A stretch of DNA of 64,000 nucleotides from the NCBI GenBank assembly GCA_020883125.1, contig JAHREW010000030.1:1-64000 (forward strand). The letters run 5' to 3'. The notes below the pieces were generated by a model that did not search any database, had not been told where the DNA came from, and was given only the letters and a program-made list of their open reading frames with translations. Below, piece after piece: positions 60,907-64,000 of the stretch. This DNA comes from Microcoleus sp. CAWBG506 (GTDB taxonomy: Bacteria > Cyanobacteriota > Cyanobacteriia > Cyanobacteriales > Microcoleaceae). Each line of letters opens with the position of its first letter. Position 1 is the first letter of the stretch. The translations under genes were made by a program, and so were the position numbers.

Positions 60907-61155
60907 ATGTGTATTTGTGTTAACTGCCATTATGTAGACCGCTGCTTCACCTACCACGCCGTAGAAGGACAGCACGAACAGCCTCACCTCACCGAAACCC
61001 CCGATTTCGACCCCGTAGAACCCACAATCAACGTCAACATCCGCCCCCGCCAAGATGAAGTAGAAATGGAATGGGATGTAGTCGGCTGTGAAAGTTTCAA
61101 GCAAGAAATGGGAAAATGGGCAAAATTGCGGCCGGGCGAACTCGTACCAACTTAA
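60907..61155 (+). CDS. ycf34: Ycf34 family iron-sulfur protein
   Basis: 82 residues. It starts MCICVNCHYVDRCFTYH with Cys at 2, 4, 7 and 13, the conserved Ycf34 ligand set, followed by the end VVGCESFKQEMGKWAKLRP. Ycf34 is a small Fe-S-binding protein of cyanobacteria and red-lineage plastids linked to photosynthetic electron flow. Divergent from cca. Confidence 0.93.
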   Translation: MCICVNCHYVDRCFTYHAVEGQHEQPHLTETPDFDPVEPTINVNIRPRQDEVEMEWDVVGCESFKQEMGKWAKLRPGELVPT

Positions 61156-61376
61156 GTCAGCAGTCATTAGTCATTAGTCATTAGTCATTAGTCATTAGTC
61201 AGTAGTCAGTAGTCAGTAGTCAGTAGTCATTAGTCATTAGTCATTGGTAATTGATTATTTGTTCGTCGCTTGGATCTGCCAATAACCAATTCCCAATTCC
61301 CAATAACCAATAACCAATTCCCCATTCCCCATTCCCAATCAATAATCAATAATCTAAAATCTAAAATATAAAATCA
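61156..61376. repeat. STRR cluster (GTCATTA, GTCAGTA, CCAATAA types)
   Basis: About eleven heptamers gtcatta/gtcagta (61157-61240), then ccaataa/cccaatt heptamers and ctaaaat words, running up to the next start codon. Confidence 0.9.
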
Positions 61377-61377
61377 A

Positions 61378-61965
61378 ATGAGCTATTGCTTAAACCCAAC
61401 TTGTCAGCATCCGCAAAACCTCGGTGATGCAGAATTGTGCGAAAGTTGCGGCTCACAATTATTGTTAACTCCATACCCAAAAGCCTCCCAAGCATCTCGC
61501 TACCGTACCATAAAGCCGATCGGACAAGGCGGTTTTGGCAGAACCTTCCTAGCAGTAGATGAAACCAAACCCCAGATGGTTTCCCAGTGCGTCATCAAGC
61601 AATCCTTACCCCAAAAAAACCCCGCTGAAAAAGCCGATCGACTATTTCACCAAGAAGCAGCCCAGCTACAAATATTAGGCAAACAGATGTTTAGCTTAGT
61701 TTGGTTTATCTTTGGCTCTCAAATAGTGATTTTTAATGCTATGTTTGCACTCACAATTTCAGCAGCTTTTATGTTCGTCAAGTATCAACTTTCCCAAAAT
61801 AAAGAATTTGCGAATAACAATTTATTTGCCAGTTTAGTATTGTTGTTTCTGATGGCCGGAAGCATGGGAAATTCCAGGATTTTAAATACGGGAATATTTG
61901 GCTTTCTTTTGGCTTGCTTAGTTGTAGCTTCTCCTCTGTTTTTTATCAAGGAAAATTATCAATAA
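61378..61965 (+). pseudogene. Truncated 4-Cys Ser/Thr kinase fused to membrane segments
   Basis: 195 residues. A zinc-ribbon (Cys4, Cys9, Cys21, Cys24) and the start of a Hanks kinase (IGQGGFGRTFLAVDE, CVIKQ with Lys74) run to about residue 101 (LQILGKQ). The frame then jumps to a hydrophobic C-terminal part with three or four helices (LVWFIFGSQIVIFNAMF; FASLVLLFLMAGS). The catalytic HRD and DFG regions are gone, which fits an in-frame deletion of some 200-plus codons between the N-lobe and a C-terminal membrane domain. Inactive as a kinase. Confidence 0.75.
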
Positions 61966-61968
61966 ATA

Positions 61969-62682
61969 ATGAATAGCCATCCAAAATCCGCAACAGCAGT
62001 TAAAAAATACGGCTTAGCTATACACACAGCTAGTCGCGAACTTGGTTTCGCCATCAGCAATTTTGCAGGTGAATCTCGCTCTGCAACTTGGAATTTGGAT
62101 CGGGATTTAGCCACACATTTGCACCAGTATTTAGTTGAGTTTATTCAGCCGCAAACTTGGGCGGATTTGGCTTTTATTGCAGTTGCTAAGGGGCCTGGAG
62201 GTTTCACGGGGACTCGCATTGGTATGGTGACAGCCCGGACTTTGGCTCAACAGTTGGATATTCCGATTTTTGCTATTTCAACTTTGGCGGCTTTTGCTTG
62301 GGCACAACCCCCCCAACCCCCCCTTATTAAGGGGGGGCTTTTGGAATTGGCACCGCCCCTACACTCAGGGGGGCTTTTGAGAGATGATGTCGCGGTGCAA
62401 ATGCCTGCACAGCGCGGTCAATTATTTGGGGCTGTTTATTCAGTTAATCAAGATTCAGGTTTGAAGGAGTTGTTTCCTGATACCGTGATGACTCCTGAAT
62501 CTTGGCAGGAAAAGTTGGATAGTTGGGGTAATTCTTATCAGTTGATTGAAGCGACTAGCGGGTTGGGTGCGTCGGTTTCTAGTGTATTAGAATTGGCTTA
62601 TTTGGAGTGGCAAATGGGTAGTCGTCCTGATTGGTCGGATGCTTTGCCTTTTTACGGTCAACATCCGGTTAAGGATCACTAA
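61969..62682 (+). CDS. tsaB: TsaB, t6A tRNA-modification subunit, with in-frame repeat insertion
   Basis: 237 residues. Partner of TsaD/TsaE for threonylcarbamoyl-adenosine at tRNA position 37. ASKHA-fold features: AIHTASRELGFAIS, AVAKGPGGFTGTRIGMVTAR, IFAISTLAAFAWA, then AQRGQLFGAVYSV. Between the last two lies an extra stretch of about 28 residues (PPQPPLIKGGLLELAPPLHS...), encoded by C/G-run repeats at 62304-62390. It is at an exposed loop, so function may survive. It starts 3 bp after the kinase remnant. Confidence 0.88.
   Translation: MNSHPKSATAVKKYGLAIHTASRELGFAISNFAGESRSATWNLDRDLATHLHQYLVEFIQPQTWADLAFIAVAKGPGGFTGTRIGMVTARTLAQQLDIPIFAISTLAAFAWAQPPQPPLIKGGLLELAPPLHSGGLLRDDVAVQMPAQRGQLFGAVYSVNQDSGLKELFPDTVMTPESWQEKLDSWGNSYQLIEATSGLGASVSSVLELAYLEWQMGSRPDWSDALPFYGQHPVKDH
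62304..62390. repeat. In-frame CCCCCC...GGGGGG repeat inside tsaB
   Basis: aacccccccttattaagggg followed by ggggcttttg and a partial second ggggggcttttg unit with caccgcccctac between. Same class as repeats at 41188 and 56562. Confidence 0.85.
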
Positions 62683-62764
62683 ATATTGGGGGGATTCGGA
62701 AATTGATAATTAGGGATAAGTGATGTTGACTTTTAGCCAATCTAAGTTTAAGTCCGTTTAACTC

Positions 62765-62862
62765 GTTCCCAGGCTCTTCCTGGGAACCAGTTAAAATTCC
62801 TGTAGGGGCGGGTTTTACCAACAATAATTGCCTAAAACTAATAATATACTAAACCCGCCCCG
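62765..62862. repeat. Palindrome plus GGGCGGGTT-ended element, copy 5
   Basis: GTTCCCAGG-CTCTT-CCTGGGAAC (62765-62787), then the fifth GGGCGGGTT element (62802-62862), the most diverged in its middle. Confidence 0.8.
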
Positions 62863-62930
62863 GCCTTGATATCATTGTCGATCGACCGGACACGATCTGA
62901 TACCAAATTAGGCTAACACTCTTATTTTAT

Positions 62931-62959
62931 AACCCCGACTTATTTAAGAAGTCGGGGTT
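62931..62959. terminator. Palindromic hairpin between convergent tsaB and SDR genes
   Basis: AACCCCGACTT, 7-nt loop, AAGTCGGGGTT. An 11-bp stem with A/T ends, 18 bp after which the SDR stop lies. It may end transcription from both sides, though T-runs are short. Confidence 0.5.
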
Positions 62960-62977
62960 CTAGGTATTGTCTAAAGC

Positions 62978-63802
62978 TTATCGCCCGCTAGCTAAAACCT
63001 CTCGCAATTTGCGATCGCCCCGCGCTTTATCCGAAAGTTGTGGAGTCGCCATCCGCAACACAAAATCCAGCAGCCAAGGCGCAATTCGGTGACACCAAAC
63101 TGCTAAATGACTTTGATATCCTACCAAGATTTCCGGCGCGTCTTTGTGCAATCCCGCCACCAGCGCCAGGGCAACTTTTTCGGGAGTTGTCGGCACCACC
63201 CACCGAAATTGCTCCAAGTCTCGCACCATGTCGGTATCTGTTAGCGATGGTAGCAAAGCTGTGACTCGAACATTGTACGCTGTCAACTCGCTGCGTAAAG
63301 CTTGGGTGAAGCCCAAAATGGCAAATTTAGTAGCAGAATAAGTTGCCATTGTGGGAGCCGCAATTTTGCCCATTAAGCTGGAAACATTGACAATTGTTCC
63401 GTCTCTTTGGGCCGCCATTCTCCTGGCTATTAAGCGCGTCACTGTGTAAGTTCCCAGTAAATTTAAGGCGATTTCTTCCTCGATTAATGGGACTGGGGAA
63501 CGTAAGAATGATGCTTGGTGCGCGACACCTGCACAGTTGACTAGGAGGTGAATTGGGCCGCAATCTCGCCACGCTTGGGCGATCGCAATATTCACCGCTA
63601 CCGACTGAGTTAAATCTAAGGCTAATGGTACTGCTTCTACACCAAAAACTTCGATTTCAGTCGCTAATTCAACTAATTGCTGGCGATTGCGCGCCACAAT
63701 CAACAAACGTTTGATGCCTTGTCTGGCTAATTCCAGGGCGATGGATCGCCCAATTCCGCGAGAAGCCCCTGTCACAAGAGCTGTTTTTCCTTGAAGCTGC
63801 AT
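62978..63802 (-). CDS. Short-chain dehydrogenase/reductase
   Basis: 274 residues, classical SDR. Cofactor motif TGASRGIG at about 11-18, VNCAGV, catalytic Ser in VNVSSLMGK and YSATK with Tyr and Lys. The Arg in ARNRQQL after the second strand suggests NADP(H). A C-terminal hydrophobic stretch (HLAVWCHRIAPWLLDFVLRM) could associate with membrane, as in sterol/retinol-type SDRs. Substrate unknown. Confidence 0.92.
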   Translation of the reverse strand: MQLQGKTALVTGASRGIGRSIALELARQGIKRLLIVARNRQQLVELATEIEVFGVEAVPLALDLTQSVAVNIAIAQAWRDCGPIHLLVNCAGVAHQASFLRSPVPLIEEEIALNLLGTYTVTRLIARRMAAQRDGTIVNVSSLMGKIAAPTMATYSATKFAILGFTQALRSELTAYNVRVTALLPSLTDTDMVRDLEQFRWVVPTTPEKVALALVAGLHKDAPEILVGYQSHLAVWCHRIAPWLLDFVLRMATPQLSDKARGDRKLREVLASGR

Positions 63803-64000
63803 AGATTTAAACCTCTGGATTTGAAGTGCTCACCGGGTACGGAGTTATAAGTTGTGAGTTGTGAAGTTTGTGGAGTTAACTCAAAACTTTTGAATCGACA
63901 ACATACCCGTGAGTTGAACTAAGCTTTGATGTGCCAGAAATTGGTCAGGAATCTGATAAGTAAACCTCATTCAAGCAGACAAACTTGAGGTGGGAAAACC
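63803..64000. other. Upstream region of the SDR gene, no feature seen
   Basis: 198 bp to the window end without a recognisable gene or repeat; likely holds the SDR promoter. Confidence 0.4.

Overview
The window looks like chromosomal DNA of a filamentous, non-heterocystous-type cyanobacterium (Microcoleus/Oscillatoria-like). I infer this from the dense HIP1 octamer GCGATCGC, from cyanobacterial marker genes (ycf34, glnN for type III glutamine synthetase, a PucC-like BCD-family transporter, a 4-Cys zinc-ribbon Ser/Thr kinase remnant, an NhaS3-like antiporter), from heptanucleotide short tandem repeats (STRRs) between genes, and from several families of small palindromic repeats. I saw no rRNA or tRNA gene, no CRISPR array and no prophage.

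Layout. 1-1.1 kb: a decayed mobile-element end (truncated TnpB lying in the first codons of an ISL3-type transposase). 1.1-7.3 kb: an MscS channel, two tandem EamA transporters, and a three-part protein joining histidine phosphatase, membrane and EF-hand regions. 7.6-12.7 kb: rimI, lysA, the cdaA-uppS pair (c-di-AMP and undecaprenyl-PP synthesis), and a DUF3143/DnaJ pair. 12.9-17 kb: accessory region with a Panacea-type toxin-antitoxin pair and three tandem Rpn/PD-(D/E)XK genes. 17-24.7 kb: ClC channel, lipoprotein, aldo/keto reductase, PucC-like transporter, inositol-phosphatase-like enzyme and FMN reductase. 24.7-28.2 kb: repeats, a DUF2283/DUF4258-like pair, a DNA-binding-like protein and a 5'-truncated ADP-ribosylglycohydrolase. 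28.2-34.7 kb: glnN, a Ca-loop secreted protein, a DUF433/DUF5615 module, and a FIST + histidine kinase operon. 35-39.2 kb: a frameshifted GH31 glucosidase, a type III methyltransferase stub, and a cold-shock-like domain read in frame into a second DUF433/DUF5615 module. 39.2-47.8 kb: ABC exporter, coiled-coil membrane protein, a broken TPR-CHAT protease, and a third DUF433/DUF5615 module. 48-64 kb: gnd, an Mrr-like nuclease, arfB, an NhaS3-like antiporter, hisA, GHL10, an amidohydrolase / cysteine hydrolase / cupin cluster, DUF952, CCA-adding enzyme, ycf34, kinase remnant, tsaB and SDR.

The most distinctive signal is the repeat biology. At least four ordinary genes (rimI, an ABC transporter, an amidohydrolase, tsaB) carry GC-rich or palindromic repeats inserted in frame, with tandem periods of 36 or 39 bp, so they encode extra peptides without breaking the gene. 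The same kinds of repeat lie between genes. Other dispersed families are a ~67-bp element with GGGCGGGTT ends (five copies), a ~65-bp element with CCGGGTTTCT ends (at least six copies), a GACACGGCA/TGCCGTGTC palindrome joined to a conserved tail, and a 121-bp inverted-repeat element whose loop is flipped between its two copies. The best candidate for an undescribed functional system is the minus-strand cluster at 41.3-46.1 kb: a TPR-CHAT protease with a possible effector-associated C-terminal domain, next to a coiled-coil protein with a two-helix membrane tail. It appears currently damaged by a 56-nt substitution.
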